Assembly: GCA_013286215.1 (NCBI GenBank)
Contig: JABDGC010000004.1
Span: forward strand, 1-64,000
Origin: Gammaproteobacteria bacterium
GTDB taxonomy: Bacteria; Pseudomonadota; Gammaproteobacteria; DSM-16500
Reading direction: 5' to 3'
Length of the DNA stretch: 64,000 nucleotides
In this document: positions 15,037-21,982 of the stretch, piece by piece
How the letters are laid out: each line of letters starts with the position of its first letter
Position numbering within the stretch: the stretch's first letter is position 1
The notes under the pieces: generated by a model
Told to the model about the DNA's origin: nothing
The model's input: the letters and a program-made list of their open reading frames with translations, nothing else
Databases searched by the model: none
Translations under genes and position numbers: made by a program

Positions 15037-16244
15037 GCGATTTTTAATTCCGTAGTTTTATTATTTTTTGCTAGTGTTTCAAGATAGTCTGCCCAGCTTT
15101 GCATCATTTTTCGCCTTTCAGGAAGGTACTCTGCATAGTTGTAAGCGGCGCGAATGTTATTGCGCTCAGTATGAGCAAGTTGCCTCTCAATTGCGTCACG
15201 ATTCCAGCCTTGCTCGTTCAGGAGGGTGGACGCCATGCTGCGGAAGCCGTGGCCAGTCATTTCTTCTTTGGTATAGCCTAGGCGACGTAGACCTGCGTTT
15301 ACCGTGTTTTCTGACATAGGCCGCGAAGGGGAGCGTACGCAAGGAAAAACGAATTTTCCTTCGCCTGTAAGCGGATAAAGTTCGCGTAATACCTTTACTG
15401 CTTGTGTTGCGAGCGGAACGATGTGTTTAGATCGCATTTTCATTTTTTCCGCAGGTATACGCCACTCGGCATTTTCAAGATCGAATTCAGTCCACTCTGC
15501 CCGTCGTAGTTCGCCAGGACGCACGAAAAGGAGCGGGGCTAGGCGTAAAGCGCATTTAGTTACGAAGTGTCCTTGATAATCGTTAATGGCGCGTAGCAAG
15601 CTGCCAATGGCAGGTGTCTCGGTAATTGATGCGTGATGTTTCCTTCTAACTGGTGGTAGGGCTCCGCGCAAGTCAGCGGAGGGGTCGCGTTCCGCACGAC
15701 CTGTCACGATTGCATAGCGAAATATTTGTCCACAGGTTTGGTGCGCTCTGTGCGCTGTCTCGATTGCACCTCTGCTTTCGATGCGCTGCAAGATTCTGAG
15801 AAGCTCTGGGGGTGTGATTTCGCCCGCTGGACGTTCTCCAAGCCAGGGGAAAATGTCATTCTCAAGCTGGCGAATAATTCTTGAGCCATGTTTCTCCGTC
15901 CATTGCGTCGAAAACTTGGAGTGCCACTCACGAGCAACTATTTCAAAACAGTTTTCGGTCATTTTCCGATCAGTGATTTTCTTTTCTTGTCTGAGGAGCG
16001 CTGGGTCAATGTCTTTCGCTATTAAATTTCGGGCTTCATTTCGCTTAGCGCGTGCTTCTGCCAATGTGATGTGATTGTAGACGCCGAGCGCGAGTAGTTT
16101 TTCTTTGCCGTTAAATCGATATTTGAGTCGCCAATACTTTTGTCCTTGAGGGGTTACTAATAGAAACAAGCCTTCGCCATCGAAGAGCTTATAGGCTTTA
16201 TCTTTAGGCTTTGCGTTCCTGAGAGTGACTTCTTTTAGCGACAT
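15033..16244 (-). CDS. P4-type tyrosine integrase
   Basis: 403 residues from the ATG at 16244, which has GGAG upstream; a TTG at 16259 is a weaker start. The N-terminus (VTLRNAKPKDKAYKLFDGEG...LFLLVTPQGQKYWRLKYRF) is the DUF4102 arm-binding domain of P4-like integrases. The catalytic residues are visible: Arg in RPGELRRAEW, His-x-x-Arg in GHGFR, His in QLAHTE, and Tyr in AYNYAEYL. The gene points away from tRNA-Ser, whose 3' end lies 210 bases upstream, as is usual for elements that target tRNA 3' ends. It should recombine the attL at 3054 with the tRNA copy. Confidence 0.95.
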   Translation of the reverse strand: MSLKEVTLRNAKPKDKAYKLFDGEGLFLLVTPQGQKYWRLKYRFNGKEKLLALGVYNHITLAEARAKRNEARNLIAKDIDPALLRQEKKITDRKMTENCFEIVAREWHSKFSTQWTEKHGSRIIRQLENDIFPWLGERPAGEITPPELLRILQRIESRGAIETAHRAHQTCGQIFRYAIVTGRAERDPSADLRGALPPVRRKHHASITETPAIGSLLRAINDYQGHFVTKCALRLAPLLFVRPGELRRAEWTEFDLENAEWRIPAEKMKMRSKHIVPLATQAVKVLRELYPLTGEGKFVFPCVRSPSRPMSENTVNAGLRRLGYTKEEMTGHGFRSMASTLLNEQGWNRDAIERQLAHTERNNIRAAYNYAEYLPERRKMMQSWADYLETLAKNNKTTELKIA

Positions 16245-16261
16245 TGGGGGTATCTCCAAGC

Positions 16262-16335
16262 ATGTTTTTTTGAGATACGTGGGGGTATCTATTTTTTAAA
16301 AATGCAAAGTACCCCACATTTATACCCCCAAAAAG
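16262..16335. promoter_or_regulatory. integrase arm-type motifs beside attR
   Basis: The stretch holds GTGGGGGTATC near 16280, AGTACCCCACA near 16310 and TATACCCCCAAAA near 16322. These resemble the TACCCCCAAAAGTACCCCC pair next to both left direct repeats. P4-type integrases bind arm sites of this G/C-run kind. The integrase promoter must lie in the same region, so integrase may repress itself. Confidence 0.55.
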
Positions 16336-16454
16336 GTCTGGATTCAATAGGAAATCGCTGGACTTGCGTGGAAGAGTTTTGTCAGGATATGCTTATTTTA
16401 AAGGTATTTTAGAGATGTTTTTTAGAAGTCTTTGGAAGTGCTGGGATGCTAATG

Positions 16455-16547
16455 TGGCGGAGAGGGCGGGATTCGAACCCGCGTGGGAGGGTAAACTCCC
16501 CATCCGATTTCGAGTCGGCGCCGTTATGACCGCTTCGGTACCTCTCC
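16455..16547 (-). tRNA. tRNA-Ser (anticodon CGA)
   Basis: Reading the minus strand, GGAGAGG at the 5' end pairs with CCTCTCC before G and an encoded CCA. The anticodon loop reads CTCGAAA within stem CCGA/TCGG, giving anticodon CGA for UCG codons. A long variable arm (GGGGAGTTTACCCTCCC) and a TTCGAAT T-loop are typical of tRNA-Ser. It is 93 bases with CCA. The 3' end is the integration target of the island. Confidence 0.95.
16458..16477. repeat. attR core inside the tRNA-Ser 3' end
   Basis: This 20-base stretch from the discriminator base to the T-loop matches 3054-3073 at 17 of 20 positions in the same orientation. Integration here leaves the tRNA intact and duplicates its 3' end at the far side of the element. 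Confidence 0.7.
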
Positions 16548-16557
16548 AATGCTGCCT

Positions 16558-16830
16558 CTAATACCATGAAAACCAACCCGTGCCGGCATTTTTGCTGACA
16601 TCCAAGCTAGGCGGGGTAATGTCAATTGGCCGTGGATTGCTTGGGTAGTTTCTTTGCGGTATAGGATATAGGGTATTAAAGGAAATAGCCATTCCGGCGG
16701 GAACGCGCAGCGGTGGAATGCTCTTATTATCATAAGAGGGTGCTGAAACGCGGTTGCCCTGGGGCAGGTTCGAGCAGCCTGCCAATAATAAAATAAACGC
16801 GGATAAAACCAAAAACGTCAATTTATACAT
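16558..16830 (-). CDS. short BamC-like lipoprotein
   Basis: A 90-residue lipoprotein: signal peptide with lipobox LLAGC (Cys19). The mature part has IPPLRVPAGMAISFNTLYPI and then PRPIDITPP. These align with the start of mature E. coli BamC, which has a LxxPxGM...YxIP...ALDIRPP pattern. BamC follows dapA in E. coli, and here the gene overlaps the dapA stop by eight bases. The two C-terminal helix-grip domains of BamC are absent, so only the BamD-binding lasso would remain. It is probably an outer-membrane assembly accessory. Confidence 0.75.
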   Translation of the reverse strand: MYKLTFLVLSAFILLLAGCSNLPQGNRVSAPSYDNKSIPPLRVPAGMAISFNTLYPIPQRNYPSNPRPIDITPPSLDVSKNAGTGWFSWY

Positions 16831-17710
16831 GTTCTAAAACGACTCCTGCTTGTTGCATAGCCTGGGTTAATTCGGTGTGATAGCGGGCATCCAGCGGGGT
16901 TAGCGGTAAGCGTAGGCCCGCGGGGATTAAGCCTATTTGATGCAGGGCCCATTTTACCGGAATGGGGTTGGCTTCAACAAATAGTTTCTGATGCAAACCC
17001 ATCAACTCCTGATTCAGCTTTTCCGCTTTTTTCGAATCGCCTTTGAGTGCTGCCTCGCACATTTCCGACATTTTTAGCGGAGCCACGTTGGCGGTGACGG
17101 AGATGACGCCTTTGGCGCCATGTAGCATCAAATCGAGAGCGGTTGCGTCATCGCCGCTATAGACGGCGAAGGAGCTGCCACAGCGTTTCAGGATTTCCGT
17201 AGCGCGATCCACTTTGCCGGTAGCTTCTTTAATTCCAATGATCTGCGGCAGTTGGGCCAAGCGCTCAATCGTTTCTGGCAAGAGATCGCAGCAGGTTCGT
17301 CCGGGCACATTGTAAAGGATGATGGGCAGGTTGACTTTTTCCGCGACCGCTTTGTAATGTTGATAAAGACCTTCTTGCGTCGGTTTATTGTAATAGGGGG
17401 TCACGATCAAACAGGCCTGGGCCCCAGCTTTTTTGGCGTTCAAGCTGCACTCAATCGTGGCTTGCGTGGAGCTCGAGCCGGTGCCAGCGATGACCGGAAT
17501 GCGACCGGCGACTTGTGTAACTGCCAAACGGATGATTTCTTCTTGCTCAGCATGATCCAGGGTGGCTGACTCGCCGGTAGAGCCGGCAATAATCAAAGCG
17601 GTGGTTTTGGAGCGGATATGCCATTCAATTAATTCATTAAATGCTTTTTTATCAAGGGTTCCATTTTTTTGCATGGGAGTGACCAGTGCCACCATACTGC
17701 CTTGAAACAT
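16823..17710 (-). CDS. dapA: 4-hydroxy-tetrahydrodipicolinate synthase
   Basis: 295 residues, the usual length. It condenses pyruvate with aspartate semialdehyde in lysine and diaminopimelate synthesis. Visible landmarks: GSTGESATL near residue 43 (substrate-binding Thr), YNVPGRT near 133-139 with the catalytic Tyr, and GIKEATG near 160 with the Schiff-base Lys. It is the first gene of a two-gene unit with the BamC-like lipoprotein, which it overlaps by eight bases. The promoter lies in the 125-base gap to the divergent glycosyltransferase gene. Confidence 0.97.
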   Translation of the reverse strand: MFQGSMVALVTPMQKNGTLDKKAFNELIEWHIRSKTTALIIAGSTGESATLDHAEQEEIIRLAVTQVAGRIPVIAGTGSSSTQATIECSLNAKKAGAQACLIVTPYYNKPTQEGLYQHYKAVAEKVNLPIILYNVPGRTCCDLLPETIERLAQLPQIIGIKEATGKVDRATEILKRCGSSFAVYSGDDATALDLMLHGAKGVISVTANVAPLKMSEMCEAALKGDSKKAEKLNQELMGLHQKLFVEANPIPVKWALHQIGLIPAGLRLPLTPLDARYHTELTQAMQQAGVVLEHV

Positions 17711-17835
17711 CGACCGACCCTCTACCGTAAAATGCTTACTATAGTAGCATCGGCCTTGCGCTGTCCAGATTAAAACTACATTCCTGGCTGAATCTTCGCT
17801 ATAATCCCTTGTCGCTTAGCCGGTGCCAATACAAT

Positions 17836-19371
17836 ATGAAAACCAAGCAAACGAATCGGTACTCAACCAAGACGGATTTCCTCCCTGGCCTTTTTGCTCG
17901 TCGGGGCTTTCTGGTTATAGCAGCAGCTCTTTTATTGCTCACGATGCTCGGCGGCCGTGAATTATGGACCCAGGAACACCGTTGGGCCGACATTGTCAGC
18001 GGCATGTTCTTCCGGCATGATTTTTTCCACCCCTACCTGGGTTCAAACGATTATTATGATAAGCCGCTCCTTTCCTATTGGTTAATTGCTCTGGTGTCTG
18101 TTGTCACCCAACAGCTCAATACCTGGGTTTTACGCCTGCCTTCGGCCTTGGCCGGCTTGTTAGCAATCTGGTCAATTTATAAGCTAGGCTGCCGTCTCCG
18201 CGATCAGGCCTTTGGTCTTCTTTGCGGCTGGTTGTTGCTCACCACTTTTTATTTTATTTTCTGGTCCCGCGTCAGCAGCGCAGATATGCTCAATATGGCC
18301 GGTTCCCTCTTTGCGGTTTGCTGGTATTTCGAGAAGCGTGATGAAACGCAGTGGACCCACTATGCGATTTTTTACCTGATTTTGGCTGTGACCTCCTTGT
18401 GTAAGGGTTTAGTAGGAGCTGTTGTTCCCGTGTTAGCCATCTTGCCGGATCTCTTGTACCAGCATTGCTGGAAAAAGCATTTGCACCCGCGTATTTTCTT
18501 CGCCGCTATTCCGGCGTTGATTGTCTATGTTTTGCCCTTTATTGCTTCTTCTTACTGGGGGAATACCGCAAGCTATGGCCAGAATGGCTTATATCTCGTC
18601 TATCGCGAGAATTTCCTGCGCTATTTCCAGCCCTTTGATCACAAGGATCCGATTTATACCTATTTCCTCTATTTGCCTATCTATCTGTTACCCTGGACTT
18701 TCTTTTTTATTCCAGCTCTGGTGAGCCTGAAGACGCGTTGGCGGAATCTGCACTGGAATTCGAGGTGGATCGTTTGGGTGCTTTTTGTGCTCTTTGTCTT
18801 TTTTACCGCAAGTGGCTCGCGCCGTAGCTACTATGTCTTGCCCCTGGTTCCCTTTGCCATTTTACTGACGGCAGACTGGCTCTATTCAGGTTTACAGAGC
18901 AACAGCCGCAGAAAGCGCTGGACGGGTCGTCTGCTGCCTTGCTTTTTTGTGATCTTTTTAGCTTTCTTTGGCATTTTACAGCCTTTGTTTTATGCCCAGG
19001 GCGGGCATCGCTATTTTGCCGGGCAGCTGCAAACTGAACTGCAGTCCGTGACAGCGGCGCAACCCTGGCAATACGTCTTACTGGATCCGGAAAGCAAGCT
19101 TAGCTTTTATTTACACTTGCCGCCGGAGGTCAAATTCATCGGCCTTGCTGGGGATCGGGAGCGGCAAACCCTGACCAGCTTGGTACGAGCTTGGCCGGTA
19201 CTGACAGAAAAACCTAAGAACGTTATTTTTATTAGCCGCAAGCGCTATGAGCCCTTGCTGCAGGAGTTATTGCCAAAGTATAAATTGGTGAAATCGCGAG
19301 CGACTTTGGGTGAAAGACTCTTTCACCTGAATGACGCGGACGGCGCGATTGCTTTTATCCCGCCGGTGTAA
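17836..19371 (+). CDS. PMT/ArnT-like membrane glycosyltransferase (GT39/83)
   Basis: About 511 residues from the ATG at 17836 (a TTG at 17809 lacks a ribosome site). A basic N-terminus leads to a first membrane helix (VIAAALLLLTMLGGREL) and then the periplasmic loop with RWADIVSG and DYYDKPLLSYWLIA. The latter is the catalytic loop pattern of ArnT-like transferases, with acidic residues and the YxKPPL-like motif. About ten more membrane spans follow, then a ~150-residue soluble tail. It should move a sugar from undecaprenyl phosphate to a lipid or protein acceptor in the periplasm; L-Ara4N to lipid A is one possibility, not shown. Confidence 0.85.
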   Translation: MKTKQTNRYSTKTDFLPGLFARRGFLVIAAALLLLTMLGGRELWTQEHRWADIVSGMFFRHDFFHPYLGSNDYYDKPLLSYWLIALVSVVTQQLNTWVLRLPSALAGLLAIWSIYKLGCRLRDQAFGLLCGWLLLTTFYFIFWSRVSSADMLNMAGSLFAVCWYFEKRDETQWTHYAIFYLILAVTSLCKGLVGAVVPVLAILPDLLYQHCWKKHLHPRIFFAAIPALIVYVLPFIASSYWGNTASYGQNGLYLVYRENFLRYFQPFDHKDPIYTYFLYLPIYLLPWTFFFIPALVSLKTRWRNLHWNSRWIVWVLFVLFVFFTASGSRRSYYVLPLVPFAILLTADWLYSGLQSNSRRKRWTGRLLPCFFVIFLAFFGILQPLFYAQGGHRYFAGQLQTELQSVTAAQPWQYVLLDPESKLSFYLHLPPEVKFIGLAGDRERQTLTSLVRAWPVLTEKPKNVIFISRKRYEPLLQELLPKYKLVKSRATLGERLFHLNDADGAIAFIPPV

Positions 19372-19478
19372 AATTTTCCCGCTTTGTTGTCCTAGTATCG
19401 CGAAGGATCTCTCCAGGCTAGGCGCATCGCAGTATTTTTATTTATTTTTTCCAAAATATTTATTAATATGAGCTAAGC

Positions 19479-19523
19479 TTCAGTTAAGTATTTTGGCGTT
19501 TTTCGCCAAAATACTTAACTGAA
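19479..19523. repeat. perfect 20-bp palindrome with TTTTT loop
   Basis: Left arm 19479-19498 ends in TATTTTGGCG. The loop is five T. The right arm 19504-19523 begins CGCCAAAATA and is the exact complement. It lies in the 184-base gap between the glycosyltransferase gene and the ZapB-like gene. A similar palindrome with the same core (TTTTGG, two bases, five T, two bases, CCAAAA) lies at 30648-30684. It could end upstream transcription, but no T-run follows. Confidence 0.85.
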
Positions 19524-19555
19524 ACTCTATATCATCACTATTGAAGGAAATCGTT

Positions 19556-19792
19556 ATGACGGAAACGCTACTGCAAAAACTAGAAGAAAAAACAATGAAT
19601 ATCTTGACTGAGCTCGAGAATCTGCGGAATGAGCTCAAACAGTTAAAACATGAAAATTTTTCTCTTCGATCCGAAAAAGACAACAACACTCGCAAACTGC
19701 AAGACTTAATGGCCTTGCTGGATGCGACCTCATTTTCCGATTCCGCCCCGGTGGAACGAGCTTTTCTTCAGGAAGAAGCAAGCGCGGCCTAA
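19556..19792 (+). CDS. ZapB-like coiled-coil protein (TIGR02449 type)
   Basis: 78 residues from the ATG at 19556 (AAGGAA upstream; a TTG at 19541 is less likely). Residues about 6-55 are one continuous coiled coil (LQKLEEKTMNILTELENLRN...ELKQLKHENFSLRSEKD). This matches the small TIGR02449/ZapB-like proteins that sit near zapA in gammaproteobacteria and act in FtsZ-ring assembly. No zapA is seen in the window, so the assignment rests on the coiled coil and size. Confidence 0.6.
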   Translation: MTETLLQKLEEKTMNILTELENLRNELKQLKHENFSLRSEKDNNTRKLQDLMALLDATSFSDSAPVERAFLQEEASAA

Positions 19793-19820
19793 GGTCGGAT
19801 TGGAAGGTTTCAGGTTTTAG

Positions 19821-19843
19821 GCTCCGGAAGGTTTTTCCGGAGC
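19821..19843 (+). terminator. hairpin after the ZapB-like gene
   Basis: GCTCCGGAA (19821-19829) pairs perfectly with TTCCGGAGC (19835-19843) over a five-base loop. It sits 28 bases past the stop codon and before the basic-protein gene. The T-run is weak, so it may attenuate rather than stop transcription. Confidence 0.55.
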
Positions 19844-19903
19844 TCTAAGACTTGAAAAATGGCAAAGCCCAGGATGGGTTTATTCGCTAAGGAGAGCGCT
19901 CCA

Positions 19904-20287
19904 ATGGCAAAAAATACAAAAACTTTAATCCGTCGTTTAAAAAAGCAAGTCCGCGCCCTGCATCGCAAAGAAAAAGCAGCTTCACACCAACTCCAAAAAA
20001 CTTTTCGCAAGATAAAAGCCTTAGGGAAGGTTTATGAAAGAAAGGCGGCGGCGCATCTCAGAAAAATGAAAGCCAAGGTGGCTTCGGCCCAGGCTGGCGC
20101 TTATCTTAAGTCTGCGCGTGAAGTGGAAAAGCACGTGAAGCAAAAGGTGCATGCTAAGCAAAAAGCCCTGGGTCGGGTGCTATCCCGCTTTGAAAAGCAT
20201 TTTGGAGCAAAGCTCTCGAAGACCTTGCAGCAAAAAGCGAAGCGGGTGGGGAAGGGTAAAAAATCGGCTACTAGAAGACTGAAATAG
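19904..20287 (+). CDS. Lys/Arg/Ala-rich histone H1-like basic protein
   Basis: 127 residues from the ATG at 19904, which has GGAG nine bases upstream; an ATG at 19859 has no ribosome site. Roughly a third of residues are Lys or Arg, with almost no acidic patches: LIRRLKKQVRALHRKEKAAS at the start and KAKRVGKGKKSATRRLK at the end. The make-up is like the C-terminal tail of histone H1 and bacterial Hc1/Hq1 proteins, which condense the nucleoid in developmental forms of Chlamydia and Coxiella. DNA binding is inferred from composition only. Confidence 0.65.
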   Translation: MAKNTKTLIRRLKKQVRALHRKEKAASHQLQKTFRKIKALGKVYERKAAAHLRKMKAKVASAQAGAYLKSAREVEKHVKQKVHAKQKALGRVLSRFEKHFGAKLSKTLQQKAKRVGKGKKSATRRLK

Positions 20288-20380
20288 GGGCACTTTGCTT
20301 CGTAAGTTTCTGCGTTAGCGGGAGCCACTAAGATTTAGGGAAGTTTAGATGAACGGAATTGGCTCGCGGCAGGCAGGCCG

Positions 20381-21733
20381 TTATTGTTCTTCTTTCCTTA
20401 CCTCCTCCACGACGCAGTCCAGTGACCCCTTCATCAAGCGCACATTCACTTTATCTCCCTTCTGTACCTCGTCTACTGAACGCAGGATATGGTGGTCCGT
20501 CTGCCGCGCGGTGATGGCATAGCCGCGACTTAGGGTATTCAGCGGGCTCAGTGCATCCAGCGTCGCGGCAGCTTGACTCATCTGCAGTTGTTGCTGATGA
20601 AGCACCGTCCTAATCCTGGTTTTGAAATTTTCTTGCTGCAGTTTCAATTGCTGTAACTGGTGATTAATCCGATGATAGGGTGTTAAACCCAACAGCCGGG
20701 CCGAGCAGGTCTTCAGAATGGCTTGACGTTCTTGCAGCAATTGGGTCTGCAGGCGCACCAAATGGGCTTCATAGGAGTCCAGCAATTGCGTTTTTTCAGC
20801 TAATTTTCGCTGGGGGTGCTGTTGCTGTAAGTTTTTCTGCGTCCAGTCCAGTTGTTGCCGCAGCGGCCCCAATTTAGCCAGCATCTGCTTGACTAAATGT
20901 CGCTTCTCTTGTTGCAGCGTCAGCCACAATTCGCGGCGATCCGGCGTCACTTGCTCTGCTGCGCCGGAGGGAGTGGGAGCCCGTTTGTCGGCGACAAAAT
21001 CCGCGATCGTGAAGTCAATTTCGTGGCCGATGCCGCTAATAACCGGTAGCTCGCTATGATAAATGGCCTGGGCCACGATTTCTTCGTTGAAAGGCCATAA
21101 ATCCTCCAGCGAACCGCCGCCGCGCGCCAGAATAAGGACCTCACATTCTTTGCGGCGGTTAGCGCTGCGGATGGCATTCACGATCTGAGCCGCCGCCGTT
21201 TCGCCTTGCACGAGGGTGGGATAAATAATGACGGGAATGCCGGGAAAGCGCCGCTTTAAAATACTTAAAATATCGCGAATGGCGGCGCCGGTCGGCGAGG
21301 TGACCACGCCGATGCAGGCGGGAAGAGTTGGCAGCGGTTTTTTATGTGCCGGATCGAAGAGGCCGGCTTCCGAGAGGCGCTTTTTCAAGGCTTCGAAGGC
21401 TTTTTGCAATTGGCCTAGGCCGGCTTCTTCCATGGTGTCGACAATAATTTGATAGGAACCACGTCCTTCATAGAGGCTGACTTGCCCGCGAATTTTCACC
21501 TGCAGCCCGTCTTTGGGTTGGAAGCTGATCTTACGATTTTGACCTCGAAACAAGGCGCAGCTGATTTGTGCCTGGGCATCTTTCAAGGAAAAATACCAAT
21601 GCCCAGAGCTATGGGCTTTAAAATTGGAGAGTTCGCCCTCTACCCAGACGGCGGGGAAGCAGCCCTCCAGAATTTGGCGGGCTTCACGATTGAGCTGGCT
21701 CACGGTATAAAGGTTTTCCTGGGCTTCTATCAT
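20381..21733 (-). CDS. xseA: exodeoxyribonuclease VII large subunit
   Basis: 450 residues, the normal length. The N-terminal OB fold has LYTVSQLNREARQILEG and LSNFKAHSSGHWYFSLKD. The central catalytic region has GVVTSPTGAAIRDIL, ILARGGGSLEDLWPFNEE and ISGIGHEIDFTIADFVAD, all diagnostic. A long coiled-coil segment (about 260-390) and a C-terminal RGYAI strand follow. With XseB it degrades single-stranded DNA from both ends. xseB is not in the window. Confidence 0.97.
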   Translation of the reverse strand: MIEAQENLYTVSQLNREARQILEGCFPAVWVEGELSNFKAHSSGHWYFSLKDAQAQISCALFRGQNRKISFQPKDGLQVKIRGQVSLYEGRGSYQIIVDTMEEAGLGQLQKAFEALKKRLSEAGLFDPAHKKPLPTLPACIGVVTSPTGAAIRDILSILKRRFPGIPVIIYPTLVQGETAAAQIVNAIRSANRRKECEVLILARGGGSLEDLWPFNEEIVAQAIYHSELPVISGIGHEIDFTIADFVADKRAPTPSGAAEQVTPDRRELWLTLQQEKRHLVKQMLAKLGPLRQQLDWTQKNLQQQHPQRKLAEKTQLLDSYEAHLVRLQTQLLQERQAILKTCSARLLGLTPYHRINHQLQQLKLQQENFKTRIRTVLHQQQLQMSQAAATLDALSPLNTLSRGYAITARQTDHHILRSVDEVQKGDKVNVRLMKGSLDCVVEEVRKEEQ

Positions 21734-21982
21734 GGTTATTCCTTGATTTTACAGCGTATCATAGCAGGTTAATTTGATGTGGCGTATCGCGCAGTCGGTT
21801 GTGCCAAAATACAGGTTACCGAAGAAGGCAAAATTGCGACTGCTTTTCCCCTTAAATTGTCGCTTAAGTGGGGGCTTTTAATTTAAGATTGCCTTAATCT
21901 CGAAGCGGTAAAATGAAACCTCATTCTGACAGATTGGGTAATTATAAACTGGATAGCGGAAACACAAAAGACGAGGTTTAAA

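Noticed and set aside
19372-19555. 6S RNA gene near the ZapB-like gene
   Set aside because: The length would fit, but the region is dominated by a simple 20-bp palindrome and lacks the open-bubble layout of 6S RNA.
21884-21905. PmrA-type box before the 1050-residue gene
   Set aside because: TTTAAT and CTTAAT occur 16 bases apart, but the Legionella PmrA repeat needs about 11-base spacing and a fuller match. AT-rich chance is enough.
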